Shown: positions 1 through 8,928, numbered from the stretch's first letter. The stretch is 32,573 nt of DNA from Erysipelotrichales bacterium (GCA_022508525.1 JAFLVA010000016.1:1-32573); one strand, 5' to 3'. Made by a program: numbers and translations. The notes: generated from the letters alone by a model not told the origin.

Positions 1-52
1 ATGAACCAGTTCCCCCTGTTATTAACAAGGTCTTTCCTTCAAATATACTCAT
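1..52 (-). CDS. Nucleotide-sugar epimerase/dehydratase, N-terminal fragment (cut by window edge)
   Basis: The reverse strand from 52 to 1 opens with ATG and reads MSIFEGKTLLITGGTGS before the window ends. This is the start of a Rossmann fold with the glycine-rich nucleotide-binding turn TGGTGS, and it closely resembles the N-terminus of CapD/CapE/FnlA-type UDP-GlcNAc 4,6-dehydratases or C5 epimerases from capsule loci. The ATG follows the stop codon of the upstream glycosyltransferase directly, and a ribosome binding site (AAGGAG) lies inside the end of that gene, so the two are co-transcribed and probably translationally coupled. The family assignment rests on only 17 codons, so the exact reaction cannot be decided. 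It would supply a nucleotide-sugar precursor for the polysaccharide made by this locus. Confidence 0.7.
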   Translation of the reverse strand, partial: MSIFEGKTLLITGGTGS

Positions 53-895
53 TTATTTACTCTCCTTATTAACTTTTTTTCTCAAGAAAACTTTAAAAAC
101 TTTTTCTTTCAATTTTACTGGTAAATGGCACAATATTGTTCCTTCTGTTGTATATACACAATACTGGAGCCAATTTATATATTTTGTTTTTAACATATAT
201 TTTCTTAATTGCCTTAGTGAATGGTTAAATATTTTTCCAGCACGACGCTTTCTCATATCAATGCCCGATCTCATATAAACCAAACATTCATCTATATTTT
301 TGCATCTAGCACCTGATTGAATCATTCTAATCCAAAGATAGTAATCTTCTACATATAACATATCTAAATAGCCACCACAGTTTTGAACAGCACTTTTTCT
401 AAAAGCTACTGATGGATGACTAAATGGCGATCTTTTCTTTGAAAACTTTACAATATCTTTTTGTTCAGTCGGAACTACACGCATACCGATTGTATTGTCT
501 AGTTCATCTACGAATTCAATGATGTTGCCTCCTACGATGTCGCAATTTTCTAATTCAACAAGTTGTCTTTCTGCACGCGTTGGAATAGAATAGTCATCAC
601 TATCCATTCTAAGCACAAACTCATTTGAACAAGCATCTAAACCTATTCTGAGTGCATTACCTAAACCACCATTTTCAGGTAGACGTATTAAGTGGATGCA
701 GGAATTTTCTTTAGATAAAGTTTCTAAAGTATCATCCAATTCTTTTGTTAGAGGTCCATCACAAACTATGATAATCTCATTAGGTTTAATTGTTTGATTA
801 AGCATACTTTGGACACTCATTTTTAGATGTTCTGGCTTTTCTTTAAAATATACAGACATTAAAACTGAATAATTTTGTTTATTTGTCAATGTCAT
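53..895 (-). CDS. GT2-family glycosyltransferase
   Basis: A 280-residue cytoplasmic glycosyltransferase with a GT-A fold. The N-terminus YSVLMSVYFKEKPEHLKMSV, the CDG segment near residues 45-47 and the metal-binding DSDD at 98-101 (RMDSDDYS) are typical of family GT2, and the overall pattern is closest to AmsE/WcaA-like sugar transferases of capsule loci. It is expected to add one sugar to a lipid-linked repeat unit at the inner membrane face. An ATG ten codons upstream (925) is possible, but that start would lie inside the preceding licD gene and lacks a good ribosome binding site; the chosen start at 895 has AGGGGG just upstream. The gene follows licD by 7 nt and abuts the epimerase. The sugar donor and linkage cannot be read from the sequence. 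Confidence 0.88.
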   Translation of the reverse strand: MTLTNKQNYSVLMSVYFKEKPEHLKMSVQSMLNQTIKPNEIIIVCDGPLTKELDDTLETLSKENSCIHLIRLPENGGLGNALRIGLDACSNEFVLRMDSDDYSIPTRAERQLVELENCDIVGGNIIEFVDELDNTIGMRVVPTEQKDIVKFSKKRSPFSHPSVAFRKSAVQNCGGYLDMLYVEDYYLWIRMIQSGARCKNIDECLVYMRSGIDMRKRRAGKIFNHSLRQLRKYMLKTKYINWLQYCVYTTEGTILCHLPVKLKEKVFKVFLRKKVNKESK

Positions 896-902
896 GCACC
901 CC

Positions 903-1709
903 CTATAATTCAATCCTAATAGCATGCCCTGGTTTTTGTTGTTCTATTGGAGGAAGTTTTTTCCAATCTCCATAGCGCATATTTAACCAAGTTTCATAAT
1001 CTTTTGGTACAAAAAATTTTTCACCCTCAAAGGTATGTTCTATAATGTTGGTATAAAACTGTCTAGAATGAGGCTTTTTTCCTTTTCCGTAATGACATAA
1101 TTTGCATACATTTTTTGTAGGAAAAATATTACAAAACCTTAAAGCAAATTCTGCATTGAAATTTACTAATTTTAAAGGCAAAATCTTTCCAAAGAAACTA
1201 TTGATTTTTTTATGGCTTGTTGAAAACTCTCTTCCTATTTTATTCCAACGAATTGTTTGCCAAAAGTATGCTAATTTATACTGAATTTTATAAGTAATTT
1301 TACTAGTGTTATCTAGTGGAAAAATGTCCAAAAACAATCCTTTATGTTCTTTTACTTTTGAACTACCTTTTTCTTCATAAATTGTATTATTCATTTTCAA
1401 TTTGCCAAAATTGTAAGAATAATATTTAGAAGTTTTTGTTGTTTCCAATGTGAACAAATCATGATTTAGATCTTTTTTACAAGCACGTATAAATTTTTTG
1501 TAATCTTTTCGTAGCATAACGACATCTACATCATCATCCCAAGGAATGAAACCGTTATGACGTATTGCTCCTAAAAGAGTACCACTATCTAATGAGTACT
1601 TGAGATTATTCTTTTTACAAATACGATCAAATTCCAACAGAATTACAAGTAGCTTTTCTTGGATTTGTTTTAAAGAATATTTTTCATTAGCCATTAAATT
1701 GGAATTCAT
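903..1709 (-). CDS. licD: LicD-family phosphotransferase
   Basis: A 268-residue protein with the LicD nucleotidyltransferase-fold core at about residues 43-63: GTLLGAIRHNGF, then the acidic PWDDDVDV motif that binds metal. LicD proteins transfer phosphocholine, or in fungal-type and capsule relatives other phospho-groups, from a CDP-activated donor to a surface glycan. Here it probably decorates the polysaccharide built by the neighbouring enzymes. The reading frame stays open to a TTG at 1787, but the ATG at 1709 is preceded by AAGAAGG at good spacing and is preferred. The stretch between 1710 and the end of the giant upstream gene (1805) carries no other gene. No choline-activation genes (licA, licC) are visible in this window, so the transferred group is unknown. 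Confidence 0.88.
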   Translation of the reverse strand: MNSNLMANEKYSLKQIQEKLLVILLEFDRICKKNNLKYSLDSGTLLGAIRHNGFIPWDDDVDVVMLRKDYKKFIRACKKDLNHDLFTLETTKTSKYYSYNFGKLKMNNTIYEEKGSSKVKEHKGLFLDIFPLDNTSKITYKIQYKLAYFWQTIRWNKIGREFSTSHKKINSFFGKILPLKLVNFNAEFALRFCNIFPTKNVCKLCHYGKGKKPHSRQFYTNIIEHTFEGEKFFVPKDYETWLNMRYGDWKKLPPIEQQKPGHAIRIEL

Positions 1710-1804
1710 AAACAACCTTCTTTCATCTTTTGTGTAATTTTTTAATAATGCAATAATCGTAGTTGAAGACATTTTTTGTATTTTCAACTTTTTAGCCGTT
1801 CGCT

Positions 1805-4800
1805 TTATTCTACACTTTTTATTCTTTCATTCAATTCACTTTTTCTTAATATTTTTTCTATTTTACTTAACGTTGAAGTAATAATTAATTTTTCTTCTGT
1901 TTTCATAGTAAATTTCCAAAGCAAAATACTATATATGATTACGATTAATATGACTTTTAAACCGAAATATGTCAATCCATTATTCGGAATTAAATAATCA
2001 ATTGCTATTCCACAAAGTAACGTAATGAGTAGGAAAGGCATAATTTTTAAGTGACAAGATATAAAGAATTTTTTCAAATCCATTCTAAGTGCTTTCTTAT
2101 AGAAGACATTAAGAATAATTGCCATTCCAACAAATTTTCCTATACACACTGCTAGTGCTGCTCCTATTGCTTCATAATCTTTAAACAAATAACTAAATAA
2201 GAATGAAAGCGAAATAGTTATTAATGCTGTGATAACAATAGCAATGCCACGATATTTTATTTTGTTTTTTACAATCAAAGTCGAATTACCAATTTGCTGC
2301 GTAAATGTTACAAAGCAAGGAAGTAATAATAATACTGCAACAAAATAGGAATGGTCATAAGAGACACCATCTTCATTTAATTTCCAAATATCATTAATAA
2401 ATCCGCGACCAACGGCAATAAATCCAATAATAATTAAGCCCATAAACATTAATTGTAGTCTACCAACTTTAATCATTAATTGAGTGTATTCTTCAGGAGA
2501 GGCATTTTTATTATTCATTTTTGAAAGACGAGGGATAAACATTCCATCTAACCCTTGAGAGAATTGCCAAGCATAACCTTCTATTGTGGATCCTACGGTA
2601 AAGATAGCAATTTGTGCAGATCCCGCAAAAATTCCTAAAATTGTTGGATTTATAGAAATTATATATCGAGAAGCAAATGAAGCAATGGCAGCCCAGAAAG
2701 AGAATTTAGCAAGACTTTGGAACATATCTTTGCTTTTATACGTCAAATCCGGTTTATTACCATATGCACATCGTTTCCTTATGTAAATCCACTTTATAAC
2801 TATTTCTAGTAATCCAACGAAAACAATAATTATAACAAAAAGATATAAATTGCTATAAAGTAATAATGCTGCGACGACAAGAACAATATTTACAACTCTG
2901 CTTATGAGAGTAATTAGTTTATATTGTGGAAATTTGTCATTACCCATTAAGATACCATTTAAAGGAGTAAATACGAAATTAACTGTACAATATAGAGCTA
3001 CAATAATAAAGACGATACGTAATGATGAAATTTCTTCTGGGGTTAGTTTCACATAAATTTGTGGTAGGAAGAAATAAACACCTAATAGAACAGCAAATAT
3101 AACAGAATCAATTATTATGAAACATTTAAAAATAAGACCAAGCATTTTATTTGCACTGCCAGGATCTTTTTCTGCACGATATTTTGCAATGAATCGTGAA
3201 ACTGCAGTACCAAGTCCTAAATCAATTGCAACTAAAGATGTTATTGATGCGGCTAATGAATAAATTGCATAATTTGATTGTCCCAATTCTTTTACTAGCC
3301 ATGGAGTATAAAATAAACCTGCAACAATATTTAAAAATATCGCTAAATACGAAGTAATTGCACCTGTTTTAAGACTGCTATTTTTATCTTTTATTGTTAC
3401 ATTCTTTTCTTGTGTTTTTGATTCATGGACATTGTTACGGCAAATTTGCGCTGAACCATATTGGCCATGTACTTGATCCTTATAGTAATCAACATCATGT
3501 TCTTCTGCGACACTTAGTGCACCTTTTTCTTGAACAATAACATGTCCATCTATCAAACTCTTAATGAATACATCTAATTTTTGTACAAGGTTATCGGTGT
3601 TATAATCTTCTTTAATAGTTTTAAAAGCAGCTTCTCCTAACGATCTTCTTAAATTATCATTTTGGCAAAGGAAGAATACTTTTTCAAATAAATCCTGATC
3701 ATCATCGTAATCGTAAATAAAGCCGTTATGTCCATTTTCTATTAAAACTGGAGCAGCACCTGTTGTATGGCTTGCTACAACAGCGCACCCACTTATCATA
3801 CCTTCATTTACGCAAGATCCCCATCCCTCATTTTGATCTGAGGTGCTAATTAGAATATGTGATTTTTCAATATGTTCACGTACTTTATCATTAGACATTG
3901 AACCTAGTAAAGTTATGGAGTCATTTAAATTGGCGTTGGAAATCATTTCTTTAATTTGTGGTTCCATATCTCCGACACCAATCATATTTATGTGAAAATT
4001 AACATTCTTTTTCTTTAAATATGATCCCAAACGAACTATTTTTTCTGGATGTTTCCAATCAATAAATCTATTTACATAAATTATTTGTATTGTTGAATCA
4101 GAGTTGTTAGCATTTTTCTTTTCTTCTAAAGAATCGAAAGTTTCGTAGGTGTTATCTTGAATCCAGTAGCCCCACTTTAGACATTTACCAACTGCGTGAT
4201 TAATTTGTTCATAATCAAAAGCGGTATAAGCAGAATATGTTAAACAGAAAGTTTGATATCTAGATTCATATGGCACTACATGTTTCAATTGACTTAAAAT
4301 AGATCGAATTGACCATCGTTGATATTTTGATTTTTTATAAAGTCTTTCAGAACATTGGATTAAAATTTTGTTTTTCTGCCTTGCTAGTTTTAAAATACTA
4401 TTAGGAACATTGCCGTATAAAATCACATCTGCATTTTTTATTAGTTCATCAGCCATCATTTGCTCTTCATTAGATGCAAAACGTCTTACTTCGTTATTTA
4501 ATGGTTTATCAAATTCTGGATTATAAGTTTGATGTTCGTTCATAGTCTGTTCTAAAGATATAAAATGATAACGATCACCATATTGCTTAACTAATGAATT
4601 ATGAGTTGCTACTTGATGAATTGATAAAAAATTTGAAATCATAACGATTTGGAAATTTTCTGGATCAATATTTTTATATCCGGCATATTTTATTCTTCTC
4701 AAAGTAAAGTTTTTGCAACTTCTTTCAATAATACCATAGGATAAGAAAATAAGTGAAAAGAAATAAATATTTGCTTGAATAATAGGTTCAAAGAAACAAA

Positions 4801-5962
4801 GACCTAAACAACCAATAACAAAATAAGTTATGTATGCTTTGAAGAATGAATCTTTAGAGTAAATTATATTATCCAACACCTTTTTAATGAGATGTAATGT
4901 TATAGCAATAAAGAATATAGCCGGAATCATTCCTCCGATTTTATAAATATCTAACCAAGTATTGTGGAAATAATTAGAAATAGGATTTCCGTTAGCATCC
5001 AAAATAGGATGCTTTGCAGTCATTCCACCAAACGGATATTGCAAATAGTATTTAAAGAATAAATTATATAATTCAGCACGATCGGAATAAGATTCATCGT
5101 TAGGGTCAAGAAGTCTACTAACAAATGGAATAGAATTCACTTTTGCTCTAATTTGAGGAACAAAACTGTATGCCGCAAAAAAGAGTAAGAACATGCCGAT
5201 TACAGATCCTAAAATAATAAACGAAATTTTCTTATATTTTTTAAAATCTATCATAAGCAACAATATAGGAATAATCGCAACACATATACCTATTAGTACT
5301 ATGAAAATACGATTTTGTAGAATCAATGATAAATAAGTTGAGAATAATAGCCCTAAAACTGCGACAACGATATGGTACCATTTCTTATAATTGCTTTTGA
5401 TTAATATGATTGGGAACGATGTTGTGCTTATCAAAATGACAAATTCATTTACCCCGGTTGCGGCAGTATATGATTTTCCAAAATTCCAAATATCTAAAAA
5501 GTATCTTCCTGTTTGAAAGAATCCGTGTTCTGTTACAGTTAGACACAAACCTAAAAAAGCTCTAACAATAAATCCAAGAGTAATTGCAAATAAGAAATTA
5601 AAAATATATTTTTGGTAATTTATATTTTCTTTTTGAGTTGCTAACGATGATCCAACTAAATAACAACCTATAGGAAAAAAAACAAAGTAAAATATATTTG
5701 TAATTGAAAAGCCATAATTAAGTGTATTAAACAAGAAGAATGTAATAGCAAAGCCGGTTACAAGAATCAATCCTTTATGCAACCTAATACGATTACAAAA
5801 GAATTGGCGAATTAGAACTAGTAAAATAAGGAAGATTAATAATACATTGCTTAATCCTAAAAAATCTAATCCAAATAAAAATGCTGGTAGATAAAAAACA
5901 GTTATAACTATATTTCTTATTGTGAGGAAATTTTTAAATTTCTTTTTTAATGTTGCTGCCAT
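1805..5962 (-). CDS. Three-part fusion: Wzy/O-antigen-ligase-like polymerase + GT4 glycosyltransferase + Wzx-like flippase
   Basis: One uninterrupted frame encodes about 1385 residues; numbers here count from the upstream ATG at 5977. Residues 20-415 are a polytopic membrane domain with the Wzy/WaaL pattern, including a loop with DRAELYNLFFKYYLQYPFGG and HNTWLDIYKIGG near 300-350. Residues 440-805 form a soluble GT4 glycosyltransferase: IIYVNRFIDWKHPEKI (632-647), then the EX7E motif E717...E725 (EGWGSCVNE). After a polar linker (about 815-868), residues 870-1385 are a polytopic MOP-superfamily flippase with TGAITSYLAIFLNIVAGLFY at its start. Each module is of usual stand-alone length, so this looks like a true fusion. 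ATG 5962 has a GGTGGTGA ribosome binding site and is preferred over ATG 5977. Known roles: glycan flipping (Wzx), sugar addition (GT4), polymerisation (Wzy), all at the cytoplasmic membrane. The joint operation on one chain is inferred. Confidence 0.88.
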   Translation of the reverse strand: MAATLKKKFKNFLTIRNIVITVFYLPAFLFGLDFLGLSNVLLIFLILLVLIRQFFCNRIRLHKGLILVTGFAITFFLFNTLNYGFSITNIFYFVFFPIGCYLVGSSLATQKENINYQKYIFNFLFAITLGFIVRAFLGLCLTVTEHGFFQTGRYFLDIWNFGKSYTAATGVNEFVILISTTSFPIILIKSNYKKWYHIVVAVLGLLFSTYLSLILQNRIFIVLIGICVAIIPILLLMIDFKKYKKISFIILGSVIGMFLLFFAAYSFVPQIRAKVNSIPFVSRLLDPNDESYSDRAELYNLFFKYYLQYPFGGMTAKHPILDANGNPISNYFHNTWLDIYKIGGMIPAIFFIAITLHLIKKVLDNIIYSKDSFFKAYITYFVIGCLGLCFFEPIIQANIYFFSLIFLSYGIIERSCKNFTLRRIKYAGYKNIDPENFQIVMISNFLSIHQVATHNSLVKQYGDRYHFISLEQTMNEHQTYNPEFDKPLNNEVRRFASNEEQMMADELIKNADVILYGNVPNSILKLARQKNKILIQCSERLYKKSKYQRWSIRSILSQLKHVVPYESRYQTFCLTYSAYTAFDYEQINHAVGKCLKWGYWIQDNTYETFDSLEEKKNANNSDSTIQIIYVNRFIDWKHPEKIVRLGSYLKKKNVNFHINMIGVGDMEPQIKEMISNANLNDSITLLGSMSNDKVREHIEKSHILISTSDQNEGWGSCVNEGMISGCAVVASHTTGAAPVLIENGHNGFIYDYDDDQDLFEKVFFLCQNDNLRRSLGEAAFKTIKEDYNTDNLVQKLDVFIKSLIDGHVIVQEKGALSVAEEHDVDYYKDQVHGQYGSAQICRNNVHESKTQEKNVTIKDKNSSLKTGAITSYLAIFLNIVAGLFYTPWLVKELGQSNYAIYSLAASITSLVAIDLGLGTAVSRFIAKYRAEKDPGSANKMLGLIFKCFIIIDSVIFAVLLGVYFFLPQIYVKLTPEEISSLRIVFIIVALYCTVNFVFTPLNGILMGNDKFPQYKLITLISRVVNIVLVVAALLLYSNLYLFVIIIVFVGLLEIVIKWIYIRKRCAYGNKPDLTYKSKDMFQSLAKFSFWAAIASFASRYIISINPTILGIFAGSAQIAIFTVGSTIEGYAWQFSQGLDGMFIPRLSKMNNKNASPEEYTQLMIKVGRLQLMFMGLIIIGFIAVGRGFINDIWKLNEDGVSYDHSYFVAVLLLLPCFVTFTQQIGNSTLIVKNKIKYRGIAIVITALITISLSFLFSYLFKDYEAIGAALAVCIGKFVGMAIILNVFYKKALRMDLKKFFISCHLKIMPFLLITLLCGIAIDYLIPNNGLTYFGLKVILIVIIYSILLWKFTMKTEEKLIITSTLSKIEKILRKSELNERIKSVE

Positions 5963-5979
5963 GTTATTCACCACCATTA

Positions 5980-6405
5980 TTATCTTGTAAACTCACGGTA
6001 AACTTGAAATTCTTTGTTAAAATGATAGTCAATTAAAACATCGTCAACCAAGTAAAATTGGATTACTCGCTTAATATCATTTTCGTAGTATGTTAAGTTC
6101 ACAGCCTCTTTACGAATTAAATTATCCGTTTCATCAACTATATGACTTCCATTTTCATCTTTTTGTCTTTGAGAAGTATGTTGCCAATTTGTATTTAATG
6201 TTGTAATGGAGGATACTTTTCCATTTTCGTAATAATAAGTTGTAAGAGTAGCTCTATTAAAAACATTAAAATGTATTTTTTGTTGAACTACGCCATCAAT
6301 TTTAAAGTAATAATCACCAAGCATTCCTACGGAACATGATGAAAGTGTAGTACATGAAAACAACAAATAAACAAATATGAGTGCTTTTTTTATATTCTTT
6401 TTCAT
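5980..6405 (-). CDS. Small lipoprotein of unknown function in the polysaccharide locus
   Basis: A 141-residue protein with a short charged N-terminus (MKKNIKK), a hydrophobic segment and a lipobox ending in LSSC, so the mature protein should be lipid-anchored on the outer face of the membrane. The rest is polar and beta-rich in appearance, with YYFKIDGVV, TYYYENGKVSSIT and NLTYYENDIKRVIQF repeating a Tyr-Tyr-Glu-Asn element. I do not recognise a family. A perfect AGGAGG ribosome binding site overlaps the stop codon of the upstream glycosyltransferase gene, and the gene is placed directly before the fusion protein, so it is part of the same operon. It could assist chain length control, export or attachment of the glycan, but nothing in the sequence proves that. 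Confidence 0.75.
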   Translation of the reverse strand: MKKNIKKALIFVYLLFSCTTLSSCSVGMLGDYYFKIDGVVQQKIHFNVFNRATLTTYYYENGKVSSITTLNTNWQHTSQRQKDENGSHIVDETDNLIRKEAVNLTYYENDIKRVIQFYLVDDVLIDYHFNKEFQVYREFTR

Positions 6406-6415
6406 ACTTTACCTC

Positions 6416-8518
6416 CTAGTCACTATAAAATGTATAGCCTTTCTTTTTCATATGATTTTTTAGTTTGCGAACTAATTTCTTAGGGAGTAATTTTTTTAGA
6501 TACTCTCTAAACATTAGTTTTGTAGTAGTAACCCATTTAATTCTCTTTCGGCTTCCGAAATACATATGATGTTTTTTTAGATAAGAATTTGATTTTATTA
6601 ACAATTGCCCTTTTCTAATGCCGTCTAAAATAGGGAATACTTTTTCTTTGGTCATAACACATGTGTAATTTGTATTAGCAATTTTCTTTGATAGAGAAAC
6701 TTCAAATTGCCATGCATTTTGTTGCTCGGTAATCATTTCTCTTAGAACGCTTGTTTTCCAAATACCAGGATATAAATTGATATCGTATTGCTCAATTGGA
6801 TCTAAAAAGTACATTTTAGGATATTTTGTTTTCTTTTTGCCTCGCGTACCAGGATTATGGAAGAAACGCACGTATGCATAGTTCTCTTTTTTCATGATAT
6901 CGAGTATTTCATAAAGTCTTTGGGTTTTTATTTTTTTTGTTAGAAGATAATCATCTAATGTTAATAATACATATTCAGTATCTATACGATCTAAAGCATA
7001 TGAAAGTCGTTCACTATATTCTTTGCCTTCACCTGCAAATAAAACATGGACATGTTCAAAAGACATGTCATTTTTACGATCGCTAACTAAATAAGTTTCC
7101 ATATTACGATCTTTAAAATTCTTTTCCATTAATGTAACATGTGCATCCCATATATCTGAGAAAGCATTGCATGATTGAATTAATAGAGAAATTTCAGAAG
7201 ATTTATTGACTTCGTTAAATTCTTTATATGCATCACAAACAATTCTTTCAAACTGAGCGTTGCTATTAGATAATGTATGATTTTGTTTTGTTATAATTTT
7301 AGCATTCTCAAGACATTCTTTTTGTAATTCCTCATTTTCAATAAATTCTTTGATTTTTGGAAATAAGTCTTCTTTTTTTGTGATTGTACATACAGCATTT
7401 GTTGATTCTAAATAAGAAATCAAACCACATTCTATTGACCCGTATGCTATTGTAGGGATTCCAGAAGCTAGGCAATCTGCCGCTTTGGTTGATAAAGAAT
7501 ATTTTGTGGTTAAAATATCTTTCTTCTTCATTCCCTCAACTACAATTAAATAATTGCTATTTGCAGTTTCTACTGCGACTTGTGAATAAGGAATATTACC
7601 TTTAAGATTAATTCCTGGATGATTCTTTAATATTTTTAAAAATTTATTGTCTCTTTCAGAGGTATAGATATTGATTTTGTAATCACCATTTATCTTTTGA
7701 AGTGTATCAGCAATAACTTTTAATGATTCGTTTCTACCATTTCGTATGTTTCCAAAATAAGAAAATACAGGTGGATTATTACTTGCTGGTTGATCTATAA
7801 GTTTCAATTCAGATGAAAGATATATTGTTTCACCATGACGGTGGTAATAGTCATTGTACTTATCTCTAATTTTGTCACCGATATATATAATATTTCCAGG
7901 ATGTGCCATTACCTTAGAAATTAGTTTTTTATATTTTCTTCGATAAATGTAATAGAAAGGAGATAAACTAAAATGATTGTTGAAAATATAGTCATCACCA
8001 GTTGAGGAAACAATTGGGATGTTAAATTTTTTGGCCATGAACATCGCTATTTCTGGAATGAAGAAGTCATCAGAAAAACTTAGGAAAATCACCTGAGGAT
8101 TGAATTTTGTCACCCAGTCATGTAATTCTTTTGTATACCAATATTTTTCATTCCATAGCCATTTACGCATCAAGAAAATAAAAGGTGTTTTCTTACTACC
8201 CCTTTTATATAGTCGGCTATAAAATGAACTTTTCGTTTCTAATAAATTATCTTTCCATTCTGTTTCCAATTCTTCATCTAAATAAACTTTTCCAGTTTTG
8301 ACTTTTTTTGAAAAATGTCTTTTCAACATTCTTTGATCAGTAATTTGGAAAAAATATTTACAATGACCTTTAGTAGGAGCTTTATTTATAGAAAAGATTT
8401 GTGCAAGCTTTTCTTTTGGCCAGTTATGAAAATAAGCATCAAACGCTCTTGAAGTAGAATTTTTATTATAAGGTACAGTTCCGATGATCAATACACGAGG
8501 TAAATTTTGAGAATCCAT
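6416..8518 (-). CDS. Two-module glycosyltransferase (GT4-like + LDD-motif GT-A-like)
   Basis: A 700-residue soluble protein that splits into two parts. Residues 5-435 look like a GT-B glycosyltransferase: N-terminal PRVLIIGTVPYN, FSYFGNIRNGRNESL at about 252-266, and a GT4-type acceptor/donor segment STKAADCLASGIPTIAYGS at 343-361. Residues 441-700 begin a second module, SLLIQSCNAFSDIWDAHVTL, followed by SERLSYALDRIDTEYVLL and LDDYLL (521-526). This pattern of SERL...IDTEYVLL.LDD is one I associate with putative GT-A enzymes found in polysaccharide loci. The C-terminus is strongly basic, which could favour membrane binding. It is the first gene of the leftward operon, with an AAAGGTGG ribosome binding site. 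The domain boundary is approximate and the substrates are unknown. Confidence 0.8.
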   Translation of the reverse strand: MDSQNLPRVLIIGTVPYNKNSTSRAFDAYFHNWPKEKLAQIFSINKAPTKGHCKYFFQITDQRMLKRHFSKKVKTGKVYLDEELETEWKDNLLETKSSFYSRLYKRGSKKTPFIFLMRKWLWNEKYWYTKELHDWVTKFNPQVIFLSFSDDFFIPEIAMFMAKKFNIPIVSSTGDDYIFNNHFSLSPFYYIYRRKYKKLISKVMAHPGNIIYIGDKIRDKYNDYYHRHGETIYLSSELKLIDQPASNNPPVFSYFGNIRNGRNESLKVIADTLQKINGDYKINIYTSERDNKFLKILKNHPGINLKGNIPYSQVAVETANSNYLIVVEGMKKKDILTTKYSLSTKAADCLASGIPTIAYGSIECGLISYLESTNAVCTITKKEDLFPKIKEFIENEELQKECLENAKIITKQNHTLSNSNAQFERIVCDAYKEFNEVNKSSEISLLIQSCNAFSDIWDAHVTLMEKNFKDRNMETYLVSDRKNDMSFEHVHVLFAGEGKEYSERLSYALDRIDTEYVLLTLDDYLLTKKIKTQRLYEILDIMKKENYAYVRFFHNPGTRGKKKTKYPKMYFLDPIEQYDINLYPGIWKTSVLREMITEQQNAWQFEVSLSKKIANTNYTCVMTKEKVFPILDGIRKGQLLIKSNSYLKKHHMYFGSRKRIKWVTTTKLMFREYLKKLLPKKLVRKLKNHMKKKGYTFYSD

Positions 8519-8557
8519 AATCGAACTACCACCTTTCTTTTTGTTACAAAATCACTA

Positions 8558-8578
8558 AACTAATATAAAATATTAGTT
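8558..8578 (-). promoter_or_regulatory. 8-bp inverted repeat at the start of the polysaccharide mRNA
   Basis: AACTAATA and TATTAGTT are exact reverse complements separated by five bases (TAAAA). The element sits a few bases downstream of the predicted start of transcription of the leftward operon, so it would form a hairpin at the 5' end of the message or serve as an operator overlapping the initial transcribed region. There is no T-run after it, so it is not a terminator. Its function is inferred from position only. Confidence 0.4.
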
Positions 8579-8589
8579 ATGCGAATTAT

Positions 8590-8618
8590 ATTATATATTT
8601 TTTGCGACTTTCATTCAA
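8590..8618 (-). promoter_or_regulatory. Sigma-A-type promoter of the leftward polysaccharide operon
   Basis: On the minus strand the hexamer TTGAAT (8618-8613) is followed, after exactly 17 bases, by TATAAT (8595-8590). A second overlapping TATAAT lies 5 bases further on (8590-8585). This places the transcript start near 8583 and a leader of about 65 nt before the first gene. A perfect -10 with optimal spacing makes this a well-supported promoter. Confidence 0.7.
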
Positions 8619-8928
8619 GCGAAAGAAAGTTATTATATGATGTTTTATAGTTAAGACCTTTTGCTTTATAAAACAAAAAAATAATAATGCTTCTTTAAAT
8701 AAATATTTTTAATTTCATTTTCTTGTTGATTCTTTATGTGCATACTGTTTATTTTTGCTTTGTTTTGCCTTTGACCTGTAAATTTAAAAATAAGATTTTT
8801 TTTGAAATGATAAACATGAAATGGGAGTAATATTTATGAATTAACCATACGTTCGCATTATTGCAAGCTTATGCAAAGTGGAAAATAATAGAATTCTAAT
8901 ATTTTTATGGTAAATGCAAATTATGTTA
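8619..8928. other. AT-rich divergent intergenic region without a gene
   Basis: Between the two divergent promoters lie about 310 very AT-rich bases. I see no open frame of useful length, no tRNA-like fold and no terminator. Imperfect inverted repeats occur, for example TTTTATA/TATAAAA around 8643-8674 and TTGCA/TGCAA near 8861-8876, but none has the features of a terminator. The length suggests room for regulator binding or decay of an older gene. Confidence 0.5.

Noticed and set aside
1102-1284. 60-codon plus-strand frame within licD
   Set aside because: It is the mirror of the licD coding strand, with no start signals and no recognisable motif.
8643-8674. TTTTATA/TATAAAA inverted repeat as a terminator
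   Set aside because: Neither strand continues into a T-tract and no gene ends nearby.
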